64,000 nt of DNA from Moritella sp. JT01. Lineage in GTDB: Bacteria; Pseudomonadota; Gammaproteobacteria; Enterobacterales; Moritellaceae. The position numbers were made by a program, and so were the translations under genes. The DNA lies in assembly GCF_001574435.1 (NCBI RefSeq), contig NZ_LOCN01000007.1, forward strand, positions 473,186-537,185. Reading direction: 5' to 3'. Positions 49,301 through 58,466 of the stretch are shown here, in pieces. Under the pieces are notes generated by a model, which saw only the letters and a program-made list of their open reading frames with translations, did not search any database and was not told the DNA's origin. Numbering within the stretch: position 1 is the first letter of the stretch; each line of letters opens with the position of its first letter.

Positions 49301-52300
49301 GTCCCAATTAAATGCAGTACGAAGAATAGGATAACTCTTTGACGCTAGCGACCAAGATTGTTTAAATTTCAAAATATCTAGATCATGATGAATATCAAGT
49401 AATAACTGAACACGGTAAGCATCATCATCAGGATGATGTAGATGATGAGAAATGAACCCTTTTTGCAAGCTATTGGCTGGATAAATAGCCTCGATATCAT
49501 ATCTTTTACGTAATAATTCCAGTTGTTCACAAGTTAAATTGGCCTCAGGATAATCATATGGAGTAGTAACTCCGCCTTTTGAGTAAATTTGAAAAGTGTG
49601 TTCTATCATCGCTACAAGTGTACTTTCAAAATCCTTAACAAATTTATCGTTAAGTTCAGTTTCTAGTCCTGAAGTTATTTCAAAAACAAGCTGACCATTT
49701 TTCACTACACCAAGAATATCTAAGATTAGCCCCTCTGAATTACGCTTATCATTTGTTATTCCAACATCTTCACCCGTAACGCTCCAAAAATCTAGTTCAC
49801 GAGTTAATTCTTTATTTTGTTTAAACTGCCCAAGATAATTAAAACGAACTGTTGGCAGGTTATTTTTCGTAAAATAGCGATCATTTTGATAAACAAAACC
49901 AAATCCAATACCTTTATCTGGGATCTCTCTCATCATTTCTTTAGTTCGAATTATAGTTTCACCAATAGTAACGAAGTTCATCAGTTTTACTGGATATAAA
50001 GAAGTAAACCAACCACACGTACGTGATATATCAAAATCATCAAAAATATGATCTCGACCATGCCCTTCCAATAATATATGGTTTATGTCATTACCAGATA
50101 AAGGGGTTAACGCCAACGAAAGTGCGCTAAGTAATAAATCTTGTATTTCGGTATTATAGGCTCCATTTGATTTACGTAACAAAATATCTGTTTGTATTTT
50201 AGTTAATTTAATCTTTTCACGCATTTCAATTACGCATTTTGGATAATCAGTTTGCTCGCTTAATACTTGTTTCCAATAATCAAATTGTGATTTATTTTCC
50301 TGAGCATAACATTGCAATCCATCAATCCATTGCCTATAACTTGTTCCTTTTTTCACTAACGGTTTGGAAGCTAATAATTGTTTAAGATCTGAAACTAATA
50401 TATTCCACGAAACGGTGTCAACTATTAGATGATGGAATACAAAGCACAACCTAGTGTCACCATCCTTAGAGCCATTTAAACGTATAACTTTCCATAAAGG
50501 CCCAGATTGATAGTCTAAGTCCGCATGATATTGTGTCAGTAATATTTTCAATTGAGTATCAGTCAGTCCTCTTATATCTACAGTGACTAGCTGAGGAACC
50601 CAATTATCTATCTCAGCTTTATCTTCTGAAAGGTATTGGTAGCAATTCTTAAACCCGGCTTCTGTCGCCACAAAATTAGCATGCAGCATATCATGCTGCT
50701 TTGTTAATCCTGCCAATGCTTGTTGTAACTTTTCATTATCTAGGTCTTGAGGAATTTTAATAATAAAAGCTTGGTTATAATGTGATGGGTTTACCAAGGA
50801 TTGATTTAAGAACCAATTTTGGATCGGATGTAAATCAAATATTCCATCTAGTAATCCCTGCTCATTTTTAACTGTTATAACGTCTGTTTCTGATGAACTT
50901 TTAGCAATTAGTATAGCTAATTCAGCTACCGTCGGAGCATCAAATATAGCTTTAACTTGAATATCAAAGCCCGACTGTCTTAATGTTGAAACTAAAGTCA
51001 TACTAACAATAGAATCACCACCGATACGGAAAAAATTGTCATGAATACCTATTTTATCGGTCCCTAGAACTTGCTTCCATATTTCAATTAAAGTAGCTTC
51101 AAGTGTCGATGTCGGCTTAGAGAAAGTATCTTCGGAGATCAATATAGGTTCAGGTAGCGATTGTTTATCTAACTTACCATTAATAGTTAGCGGTAAACTG
51201 TCAAGCACTACAAAAGAAGATGGAACCATATACTCAGGTAGCTGGTTAACTAAAAATGCTCTGATCTTATCAGTTATAATTCGATTTTCAGGTGTCAAAA
51301 CAATGTATGCTACAAGAATTTTTTGTTGCTGGACATGCTCAATGACTGCAACATGATTAACTTCAGGTAGCTTCAAAATACAGTTTTCAATTTCCCCCAG
51401 CTCAATACGGAAACCACGTATTTTAACCTGCTTATCATTTCGACCTAGATACTCTAAAGTACCATCAGACAAATAACGAGCTAAATCACCTGTTTTATAA
51501 AGTCGAGTATACCCATTCTTTATATCGTCTTCAGAAGCAAAAGGATTATCAATAAAACGCTCATTAGTTAATTCGCGATTATTTAAGTAACCCCGAGCAA
51601 GCCCTTCACCACCCACATAAAGTTCACCCTGAGCTCCCCACGGAAGTAGATTAAGATTAGGGTCAAGCACAAAACACTTAACATCTCTAAGTGGTCGCCC
51701 CACATTAGAAGAGTTTGTATCCACGTTTTGATCGAGATGATTATAAGTAACATGAACTGTTGTTTCTGTAATTCCATACATATTAATCAATTTAGGATAA
51801 CCCTCAGGAAAATGTTTTTTCCACTTATCCAATTTACTAATATGTAATACATCGCCTCCAAAAATAACATAGCGTAAGTGAGGTAAATTATACCTATGAT
51901 TCAGAGCTACCTCTGAAAATACATCAAATGCGTTTGGAGTCTGATTTAATACTGTAACTTTTTGAGTAACACATAGTTTAACGAATGAATCAAAATCGCG
52001 AATACAATAATCCGTCGGAATAATAAGCTTTCCTCCATGTAACAAGGCCCCCCATAGCTCCCAAACACTAAAGTCAAATGTATATGAATGAAATAATGAC
52101 CACACGTCTTTATTACTGAATGAAAAATCAAGTTGAGTAATATTGATCAGACGAACTACATTTCTATGCGGTTGAAGTACGCCCTTAGGCTGTCCTGTTG
52201 TGCCTGATGTATAAATAACATACGCTAAGTCGAATTCGTCACTAGTAACGTCTAGGTTTTCCACTTCAACTGATTCAACTGATTCAACTGATTCAACTGA

Positions 52301-54733
52301 TAAAATGACAGGAGCATAAGATAACAGGCTCACACATTTATTTAATATTGTAATATGATATTGATGTGTGAGTAATAATCCCGGAGAAGAATTCTCAAGT
52401 ATAAACTTCGTTCGTTCAGATGGATATTGCGGGGATATTGGGATATAAGCTCCCCCAGCCTTTAGTACCGCTAGTATACTTATAACCATTTCTAAACTAC
52501 GATCTAAATACAGTGCAATAAATGTATCTGGAGATAATGATTGATCATGCTCTTCTTGATATTTCTGTCGTATTAATCTAGCTAATTGATTAGCCTTATT
52601 ATTTAATTCTAGATAAGTTATTTCTTCATTTTCAAATACTAAAGCGACATTATCAGGTGTTCGTCTTACCTGTTCTTCAAATAATTCATGCACGGTTTTA
52701 TTCCGCGAATAAGGTATATCAGAATGATTCCATGTATGTAATAAAGTATGTCTCTCTTGCTCACTGACCAAAGATATCTGAGCATGTTCAACCATTTTTA
52801 TTAATACCAATTGATTAACAATAAGCTCTAGTTGGTGGAGTAACCGAGTAGCCTGAACATCATTAATCCATTCTTTATTATAACTAAACTTGAAAGCCAA
52901 ACTGGATCTTTTAAGAACAGTAGTAACCATTATAGGGAAAACTAATTTATCAGGGAGCATATTAAAAGCACATACCCCCTCTCTAAGTTCATCATCGAAT
53001 ACAAAGACACTGCTAAATAATACGTCTTGCAGCTCTATATTATCAATATAGTCATTATGGTTACATATAGAAGTGGAATACGTTTGTTGAAGCTGAATCA
53101 ATATACATTCAATACTTTCAGAATTTCTCCAATCTAATGTTAAAGGACGAATATTTATTTTATCGTTATTTAAAACCCTCATCCCTACAGTAGTCTGCTC
53201 ATCTTGTGTATAAGTTCTCAACAGCTTATGCCACACAAATTGTGTGATAATATCCATTGTTACATCAAAGCGATCACAGCAGAATTCCAATTTATTATAA
53301 ATATCACCTTCAATTAATAATATTTTTTCTCCAGTCGTACGTATCAAGTCAACTCGTGATAGATGACCAGTTCCACCCAATAGTCCATTAACATCGTTTT
53401 GTGGGGGTATCAGCAACCATTTTTTTGACTTTATTGATTTGTTATTACTCTGAACTTCATTATTCTCTTCAAAATCATTTATACATTCGGCCTGAATATT
53501 AATTAGATTAATTACATTTTCATCTGTGAATACTGAACTTGATGCCATGACTTTACGCCATAATGATCCTCTATATTCAAACAAAGTAAAATCTAGATCA
53601 AATTGAGCCGATACTGGCGGAAGGTTAATACCTGTTATTTTTAATTGATTATTATCTCCACCAAGTACTAGCTCATAGTCAGGAACACCAGCTAATATTG
53701 GCAATAACCCGGAAATAACATCTGAACTTTTTAATTGAACTAAGTAATTACATACAACGTTAATTTTTTTTCTGGTCAATTGAGGTTTTTTTTTAGAAAG
53801 CAATAACTCCGTGATTTTCCCACTCACTTCAAGTAATAAATCTCTAATGTTTTTTTTATCTATATTCGAAATAGATAAAGGCTCTAAATCAACAAAATGT
53901 CCGAGTAAATAACGACTTTTCCTAGTACGTCGCGCGATAGGAACACCAATCGTGACACTACTATTATTAGTGAATTTACTAATAGTAAAAAATACACTTG
54001 TTAATATTACCGAAAATAAGCTAACATTATAAACTGATGCTATGTCTTTTATTTTTGGGAACAATTTAGATATAACATCAAGTGAAACAACATAATTTTC
54101 TATATTTACATTTGAACTTTCAATATCAGAAGTGAAATCAACTGGATAAACAGTTTCACTATCCACAAAATCTAAATTTTCATTTTCATTTTCATTTTCA
54201 TTTTCATTTTCATTTTTTGGATTATAAAAATAATTAATTGACGGCGAAAGTTCTGCAGAAATATCTTTGCTAATTAGAAGCCTTAATAAATCATTAGCAA
54301 CTAGTTGTAATGACCATTGATCACATACTATATGGTGTCCTTTAATTATCAACACCTTATAGTCATCTATACTTAAACAATAAAATTCAAAGGTTCGTAA
54401 ATTAAAATCAATAACTTTATTCGCATGTTCTTTACATATGGACGATAGATCTACTTTTGTACTTGATACATTAATATTATTCCAATTTATCGGATCAAGA
54501 TTTTGTGATTTTATTATTAATATTGGTACATCATCTCGGGTATCAACAAAACTATTAATTATAGGGTGACGATTAACCAAATAAACTAAACATAACATTA
54601 ACCTCTCAGACTCAATTTCACCCGTTATTTTTAACGCACATGATACATTAAAAACTGGACTCAATTGATCTAATTCCTGTCCTTGCCATACTTGTAACTG
54701 ACGTGGAGATAATTTATTTTTTTCAATATTCAT
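46310..54733 (-). CDS. NRPS, initiation protein: C-(half C)-A(Thr)-PCP-E-C-A-PCP
   Basis: 2807 residues. Order (approximate residues): full condensation domain 1-430 with HHIVCDQWS near 133, first in the line and so likely the starter C that adds the acyl chain; a C-terminal half of another C domain about 445-650 with no HHxxxDG motif; A about 680-1180; PCP with GGDSIVSM near 1236; E with HHLIVDTVSW near 1433 and EGHGRDH near 1553; C with HHSISDGWS near 1884; A about 2220-2690; PCP with GGDSITAI near 2748. Pocket residues of the first A domain read DFWNIGMVH, the classical Thr code, so with the E domain a D-Thr is expected. The second reads D-S-A-L-I-A-E-V-W, which I cannot assign. Two in-frame microsatellites lie in this gene. 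Confidence 0.9.
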   Translation of the reverse strand: MNIEKNKLSPRQLQVWQGQELDQLSPVFNVSCALKITGEIESERLMLCLVYLVNRHPIINSFVDTRDDVPILIIKSQNLDPINWNNINVSSTKVDLSSICKEHANKVIDFNLRTFEFYCLSIDDYKVLIIKGHHIVCDQWSLQLVANDLLRLLISKDISAELSPSINYFYNPKNENENENENENENLDFVDSETVYPVDFTSDIESSNVNIENYVVSLDVISKLFPKIKDIASVYNVSLFSVILTSVFFTISKFTNNSSVTIGVPIARRTRKSRYLLGHFVDLEPLSISNIDKKNIRDLLLEVSGKITELLLSKKKPQLTRKKINVVCNYLVQLKSSDVISGLLPILAGVPDYELVLGGDNNQLKITGINLPPVSAQFDLDFTLFEYRGSLWRKVMASSSVFTDENVINLINIQAECINDFEENNEVQSNNKSIKSKKWLLIPPQNDVNGLLGGTGHLSRVDLIRTTGEKILLIEGDIYNKLEFCCDRFDVTMDIITQFVWHKLLRTYTQDEQTTVGMRVLNNDKINIRPLTLDWRNSESIECILIQLQQTYSTSICNHNDYIDNIELQDVLFSSVFVFDDELREGVCAFNMLPDKLVFPIMVTTVLKRSSLAFKFSYNKEWINDVQATRLLHQLELIVNQLVLIKMVEHAQISLVSEQERHTLLHTWNHSDIPYSRNKTVHELFEEQVRRTPDNVALVFENEEITYLELNNKANQLARLIRQKYQEEHDQSLSPDTFIALYLDRSLEMVISILAVLKAGGAYIPISPQYPSERTKFILENSSPGLLLTHQYHITILNKCVSLLSYAPVILSVESVESVESVEVENLDVTSDEFDLAYVIYTSGTTGQPKGVLQPHRNVVRLINITQLDFSFSNKDVWSLFHSYTFDFSVWELWGALLHGGKLIIPTDYCIRDFDSFVKLCVTQKVTVLNQTPNAFDVFSEVALNHRYNLPHLRYVIFGGDVLHISKLDKWKKHFPEGYPKLINMYGITETTVHVTYNHLDQNVDTNSSNVGRPLRDVKCFVLDPNLNLLPWGAQGELYVGGEGLARGYLNNRELTNERFIDNPFASEDDIKNGYTRLYKTGDLARYLSDGTLEYLGRNDKQVKIRGFRIELGEIENCILKLPEVNHVAVIEHVQQQKILVAYIVLTPENRIITDKIRAFLVNQLPEYMVPSSFVVLDSLPLTINGKLDKQSLPEPILISEDTFSKPTSTLEATLIEIWKQVLGTDKIGIHDNFFRIGGDSIVSMTLVSTLRQSGFDIQVKAIFDAPTVAELAILIAKSSSETDVITVKNEQGLLDGIFDLHPIQNWFLNQSLVNPSHYNQAFIIKIPQDLDNEKLQQALAGLTKQHDMLHANFVATEAGFKNCYQYLSEDKAEIDNWVPQLVTVDIRGLTDTQLKILLTQYHADLDYQSGPLWKVIRLNGSKDGDTRLCFVFHHLIVDTVSWNILVSDLKQLLASKPLVKKGTSYRQWIDGLQCYAQENKSQFDYWKQVLSEQTDYPKCVIEMREKIKLTKIQTDILLRKSNGAYNTEIQDLLLSALSLALTPLSGNDINHILLEGHGRDHIFDDFDISRTCGWFTSLYPVKLMNFVTIGETIIRTKEMMREIPDKGIGFGFVYQNDRYFTKNNLPTVRFNYLGQFKQNKELTRELDFWSVTGEDVGITNDKRNSEGLILDILGVVKNGQLVFEITSGLETELNDKFVKDFESTLVAMIEHTFQIYSKGGVTTPYDYPEANLTCEQLELLRKRYDIEAIYPANSLQKGFISHHLHHPDDDAYRVQLLLDIHHDLDILKFKQSWSLASKSYPILRTAFNWDGEIVQVVTKDASITDENFILKDISRLSEAERNTEIELIQKQDRALEFNLHKPGLIRFILIKHHSSYYTLLKSEHHSISDGWSGSVVLQTVFSYYDSLVKGETPIVEIDTAYAKAQLYLAQQNKYSEMYWDEKIKLLNGTNDVNSLLSQSIDLSQSIVIDKPIERVLTLRGGIYSQLKLSCLQLGVTINTITQFAWHKLLHIYTQDDQTVVGTTVSGRNIPIDGIEKSVGLYINTLPLIVNWAENVSVNKILECIQEATFELNNHSNISLSSLQHKGERLFHSLFVFENYPSSTNSQGGSINICLRDSIEKVDYPVSIVAFEQDESLVIKLNSAEEWLCETQATNLLSQIEKIITQVISNPNMPHQQISLVSEIERYNLLNIQNDIDVQLSQHETLHQVFEAQVNTTPNSTALSFEGENLTYRELNEKANQLARKIRFQYKKQYSQVLPTGNLVGLYLTPSIEMIISILAVLKTGGAYVPISPEYPEERINFILNDTGTSLLLTQEVQSAKLKELVSNRVTPPAIFIVDIPTAMSGMAKSNLNITCSSCDLAYVIYTSGTTGNPKGVMIEHFNIVQSNHARLKYYTSYESFLLVSQYVFDSSIAGIFGTLSSGGKLVMTRSLDVHHVTTLLKKHSITHTLMTPTYYSLFLREVFSFSIELNLKQVIVAGEELTAHLHKQHYEINQKALLVNEYGPTENSVWSTALLCNKNTFSCSIGVPLAHTKLYVLDINKQLLPPGIIGELYIGGPSLARGYLNLPELTAECFIESPFSIGEDIKEGYTRLYRTGDVVRWLADGSLEYFGRNDSQIKIRGFRVELSEIENKLTEFDGVQQAVVIECERNDNKYLAAYIIMDIGCQLEIDKLRDALISQLPEYMIPASFLVIDKVPLTLNGKLDRSLLPAPQLITRDIYVAPRTVLETQFCNIWQDVLGIDQVGIQDNFFRIGGDSITAIRLATASSQLMNIDISLPLLFEYKTIENLLHHIESTQCYEEETVMIF
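52266..52302 (-). repeat. In-frame 9-base tandem repeat in NRPS A domain
   Basis: The plus-strand unit GATTCAACT is repeated about four times and encodes SVE repeats in a loop of the Thr A domain. Copy-number change would keep the frame. Confidence 0.8.
54177..54215 (-). repeat. In-frame 6-base tandem repeat in NRPS starter C domain
   Basis: About six copies of a hexamer (plus strand TTTTCA type) encode an (Asn-Glu)n run in a loop of the first C domain, about residues 174-186. Confidence 0.85.
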
Positions 54734-54749
54734 ACAAATTCCATTTTAA

Positions 54750-55505
54750 TTAGCGACAAGTGTAACCACCATCAACATATAGTGTACTTCCAGTGGTCCA
54801 ACGACTCTCTAATAAATAGATAATAGCCTCCGAAATGTCGCTAGGAGATCCAAAGCCTAATGGATGCAACTCCGAAAGTTGTTGAAAATGACCTGATGGA
54901 GCTACCCCTTGATAACCAATATTTAGACTTGTTTTAATCATCCCCGCAGCAATGCAATTTACAGTTACCTTATCTTTTGCTAATTCCAGTGCTGCACAGC
55001 GACATAAACTACCAAGAGCACCCTTACTAGCAGCATATGCAGCGACCCCTTGCTCTCCAACCGATTGGCTAACCGATGAAAGTAAAACGAGAGATGTATG
55101 ATCGTTTTTCCGCACCTTTTTACGTGTGAAAGCCTTTATCATAGCTAATGCACCACCACAATTGACTCTATAAGTTTGTTCAAAATCAAGATAAGTAGAT
55201 TTACGAATGCTCATCATTGAATGAACACCCGCACAATATACTCCGCCACTAAAACCGCCATACTCATTCGCATTATTAACTATAATATCTGTAAGTTGAT
55301 CAGGGATTAACAAATCGACAATGGCCATTTGATGTACACCAGGAAGTAAATCATTTAGCTCTTTAAGTTTATTTTCACTACGACCAATTAATAAAATAGA
55401 ATAGCCTTTTTTAGCTAAATCATGACAAGTTATACTGCCCAAATCCGATGTTGCACCTATAATTAAAATGCGTTTTTCAGAACCTTCAGCTGAAGTAATC
55501 CCCAT
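54750..55505 (-). CDS. Short-chain dehydrogenase/reductase, FabG-like
   Basis: 251 residues. NAD(P)-binding motif GATSDLG (17-23), catalytic Ser144, Tyr157 and Lys161 (YAASK), C-terminal TGSTLYVDGGYTC as in FabG. It is likely a second beta-ketoacyl reductase or a tailoring reductase of the pathway. It lies 16 bases upstream of the first NRPS gene. The exact substrate cannot be read. Confidence 0.85.
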   Translation of the reverse strand: MGITSAEGSEKRILIIGATSDLGSITCHDLAKKGYSILLIGRSENKLKELNDLLPGVHQMAIVDLLIPDQLTDIIVNNANEYGGFSGGVYCAGVHSMMSIRKSTYLDFEQTYRVNCGGALAMIKAFTRKKVRKNDHTSLVLLSSVSQSVGEQGVAAYAASKGALGSLCRCAALELAKDKVTVNCIAAGMIKTSLNIGYQGVAPSGHFQQLSELHPLGFGSPSDISEAIIYLLESRWTTGSTLYVDGGYTCR

Positions 55506-55540
55506 ATTTTTATTACTCTTTATATAAAATTTGATAAAGG

Positions 55541-56263
55541 TTATAACTTCATTTCAGTCCCAGGAAGCAGGCTTATGCACTGTCCAGTCATTACCCTATT
55601 ACCTAAGGTGAAGTTTTCAATATATATTATTAACTGTTCAATCAAATAGACATTAGGTCTAATACCAAAAGCTGAGTTTCGTAACTGTCGTCGTATTTTT
55701 TTTCGTTCAAGATCATTATTTGCCCAAAACGGAATGGTTATACTATTTACATAAACACCTGACACACTCATTTCTTTCGCTAATGTCATCATAAATGCAT
55801 TCTTTGCATGATTAGTTATACTACCTACGTCTTTATCCAAATAACTCAAACTATCTGAATAAATAGGGAACAATATATTAGCTCCATACTCCTTAAGAAA
55901 ATTAGATATTGAGCGATACAATTTAAATGTATTATAAAAGTCATTAAGTAAATAACTTATTATTTTCGGTTCAGAAAATATGTTTTTTTCACTAGTTTTT
56001 TCACTTCCATGAATAACAATAATTTGTTCATTATTAAATTCGACTCCTTTACATTTCATATAATTAATTAGAGCCTCACTTCCATTTTCACACCATTTTA
56101 TTAACTCATTTTCATCAATAGTGGATACATCAGGATTAAGCTCTTTAATTTCATTTGAAGGATTAATTAAAACCATTGATTTGTTTTTATGAAAGTATTG
56201 GACTAATGCTCTATCAAACTCGCTTTTAGCTTGAATAATAAATAATAAAAATGGTTTACTCAT
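55541..56263 (-). CDS. Degenerate SDR-fold protein, probably non-catalytic
   Basis: 240 residues. The C-terminal half follows the SDR pattern (HAKNAFMMTLAKEMSVSGVYVNSITIPF compares with the YxxSKAAL...ELAPxGIRVNAI region of FabG), but the dinucleotide motif TGxxxGxG is absent and the catalytic Tyr is replaced: the residue four before the Lys is Thr (TNHAK). It overlaps the FabG gene by four bases. A structural partner of the active reductase is the simplest reading; loss of function is another. Confidence 0.7.
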   Translation of the reverse strand: MSKPFLLFIIQAKSEFDRALVQYFHKNKSMVLINPSNEIKELNPDVSTIDENELIKWCENGSEALINYMKCKGVEFNNEQIIVIHGSEKTSEKNIFSEPKIISYLLNDFYNTFKLYRSISNFLKEYGANILFPIYSDSLSYLDKDVGSITNHAKNAFMMTLAKEMSVSGVYVNSITIPFWANNDLERKKIRRQLRNSAFGIRPNVYLIEQLIIYIENFTLGNRVMTGQCISLLPGTEMKL

Positions 56264-56979
56264 ATCAAAAAACCGCCATCGAGTTGTATTACTGCACCAT
56301 TTTGATAACTAGGTGATATCGCAGTTAAATGAAGAACGCTAGAAGTGATATCTTTAGTTTGAGCGATCCTCTGCATACTAGTACAAGATATTATCGAGGA
56401 TATTTTATCAGCTGGTATTTCAGCGACCATTTGAGTCTCAACTAATGCTGGAGCAATAGCATTACAAATAATATTGAACGAACCATATTTTCTCGCTATA
56501 GTACGAGTAAGACCGATAATGGCGCCCTTTGAAGTAGCATAATTTATTTGCCCCTCACGCCCAACTACTCCACTTTTAGATACTACATTTACAATACGTC
56601 CGAATTTTTGGGATTTAAAATAAGGTAATACGTTTCTACAAAAGTTAAAAGTCCCTTTAAAATTAACCTCTATAACTTTTTTCCATTCTTCATCGGTCAT
56701 TCTTTGAAAAAGATTATCAGCACTAATTCCTGCATTATTAATCAATATATCAATACGTCCATGATTAGACGTAATTGTATTAATACATTCAGAAACAAAC
56801 ACCTCATCAGCAACAGAGCCTTGCATTAATATAAATTTAGGTTTATTGATCAATGAGGTTACAATTGAGGAGCGTGCAATTCCGTAAACAACAGCACCTA
56901 ACTCAAGATAACTTTTTGTTATATCTTCTCCGATCCCTTTTGAACATCCTGTAACAATAACTATTTTGTTTTCAAACAT
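56260..56979 (-). CDS. 3-oxoacyl-ACP reductase, FabG family
   Basis: 239 residues. TGCSKGIG (10-17), NNAG, Ser134, Tyr147 and Lys151 (YATSK), and C-terminal NGAVIQLDGGF. Reduces beta-ketoacyl-ACP to the 3-hydroxy form with NADPH. Neighbouring FabZ, KS and ACP genes support that role in assembling the acyl chain. A separate pathway copy, not the housekeeping fabG, given the location. Confidence 0.88.
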   Translation of the reverse strand: MFENKIVIVTGCSKGIGEDITKSYLELGAVVYGIARSSIVTSLINKPKFILMQGSVADEVFVSECINTITSNHGRIDILINNAGISADNLFQRMTDEEWKKVIEVNFKGTFNFCRNVLPYFKSQKFGRIVNVVSKSGVVGREGQINYATSKGAIIGLTRTIARKYGSFNIICNAIAPALVETQMVAEIPADKISSIISCTSMQRIAQTKDITSSVLHLTAISPSYQNGAVIQLDGGFLI

Positions 56980-56988
56980 AATGATCTC

Positions 56989-57390
56989 TTAACTTGGGAT
57001 GTATCGAATAGAAACACGAGCTGATGCAACTAAGCAATCATCAACAAATGCACTGGTTTTAAATAAAACGAAATCGTCTATTTCAGTAATAACTGAAGAC
57101 TTTATGGATAAAATATCACCAGGAAGTACTGGTGATAAAAACTTAGCTTTATCTATTGCCGCTAGTAAACCTTTATTCCGACCTTCAAAACATAATCCAC
57201 TTACTTGCGCCATAGCTTCTATAATCAGAACCCCTGGGAAAATGGGCTCGTCAGGGAAGTGTCCTTCTAATCCAGGCTCGTTATAACTAATAAATTTTAA
57301 TCCATGAATAAATATACCCGATTTAATTTCCACAATCTTATCAACGAATTTAAATGGAGGTTTATGTGGTAACTGTTCTAATAAGCTCAT
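56989..57390 (-). CDS. 3-hydroxyacyl-ACP dehydratase, FabZ family
   Basis: 133 residues, single hotdog domain. Catalytic His9 in LPHKPPF and Glu58 in FPGVLIIEAMAQ, with EGHFPDEPIFPG between. Removes water from 3-hydroxyacyl-ACP to give the 2-enoyl form. There is no enoyl reductase gene in the visible operon, so double bonds may be kept. Overlaps the transporter gene by four bases. Confidence 0.9.
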   Translation of the reverse strand: MSLLEQLPHKPPFKFVDKIVEIKSGIFIHGLKFISYNEPGLEGHFPDEPIFPGVLIIEAMAQVSGLCFEGRNKGLLAAIDKAKFLSPVLPGDILSIKSSVITEIDDFVLFKTSAFVDDCLVASARVSIRYIPS

Positions 57391-58466
57391 CGTTCATCCC
57401 CCCAATCAAATAAGAAACTAATTAAGATCAGTAAAAATACAGAAAACCCGAGGAGTATCCCTATTTCTGTACCAACCTGATAGAGTGATGCTCCCTCATT
57501 AGCCACCATTCTAAATGCATCCAAAAAAGCTGTTGAGGGTAACCAGTGTATTATTTTTTGCAGAGTTTCCGGAAAGTTAGTAGTCTCAAAGTAGATTCCG
57601 GATAAAAACATCAGCGGAAAATATAATAAATTAGCGATTCCTGTAGCTACTTCAACTCTCTTACTTCTAGATCCAACAAGTACACCTAATAAACACAACG
57701 CAGTTGAACCCAAAAATAAAATAAGAATAGTATTAAGCCAACTGCCCGTTAAACGGTAATCAAAAATAAAATAGAACGCAGTAAATAGTAGGATAAGTTG
57801 AAATGTTAGTAAAAAAACTCGAGCAAAAATAATTCCTATAACATAATCTACCCGCTTAAAAGGTGATAATTTTAGACGTTTAAAAAGTCCTTGCTGTCGA
57901 TCTGATACAAGGCTATTTGAAATCGACATCAAACCAATTCCTATAATTTGCAATACAATAATCCCCGGGATTAGCCAATCTACATATCGATAGCCAATTA
58001 AACTTATATGGCCATTAACAAAAGATGTTTGATCCTTTGATTCTAATATATAACTTCTCGCTATAGACTGCTCTTGAGTATTACGCGTTGAATATAATCC
58101 ATTTTTTGTTAGTAACATAACTGATGAATAATGAGAAAGTGCAACCTTTAACTCTTCATTAGGGACAACTTCAGTACTATCATCAGAAAACAATGAATCA
58201 TCATAATTAATTCTAATAATATTTATTTTAGGATCCAGTTCCATAGACTTAAGCCATACTAAATCTATACTCGAACTTTCCATCACGACTAGATTAACTT
58301 TTTCTATTGAGCGTTCGCCTGAAAATGCTTGCACCATTAATAATGCAACGAAAATAGGAAAACCAAATGTCCAAAACAATATGGCTGGTTCTCTAAAAAA
58401 TGGCCTTATATTGAGTAACATAAGTTGCCAAAACGGTTTTTTTATGATTTTTTGTTTAAACAACAT
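57387..58466 (-). CDS. ABC-2 type permease (DrrB-like)
   Basis: 359 residues from ATG 58466, which has AGGAAG six bases upstream; a TTG start at 58493 is less likely. One N-terminal helix (about 25-42), a large extracytoplasmic loop, then five helices from about 170 to the end with the ABC-2 signature (LVSDRQQGLFKRLKLSPF, GSTALCLLGVLVGSRSK, YFPLMFLSGIYF). It forms an exporter with the upstream ATPase, probably for the lipopeptide. Confidence 0.88.
   Translation of the reverse strand: MLFKQKIIKKPFWQLMLLNIRPFFREPAILFWTFGFPIFVALLMVQAFSGERSIEKVNLVVMESSSIDLVWLKSMELDPKINIIRINYDDSLFSDDSTEVVPNEELKVALSHYSSVMLLTKNGLYSTRNTQEQSIARSYILESKDQTSFVNGHISLIGYRYVDWLIPGIIVLQIIGIGLMSISNSLVSDRQQGLFKRLKLSPFKRVDYVIGIIFARVFLLTFQLILLFTAFYFIFDYRLTGSWLNTILILFLGSTALCLLGVLVGSRSKRVEVATGIANLLYFPLMFLSGIYFETTNFPETLQKIIHWLPSTAFLDAFRMVANEGASLYQVGTEIGILLGFSVFLLILISFLFDWGDER

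Noticed and set aside
54177-54215. Tandem hexamers considered as a CRISPR-like or structural repeat array
   Set aside because: No spacers; a simple in-frame microsatellite inside a coding region.
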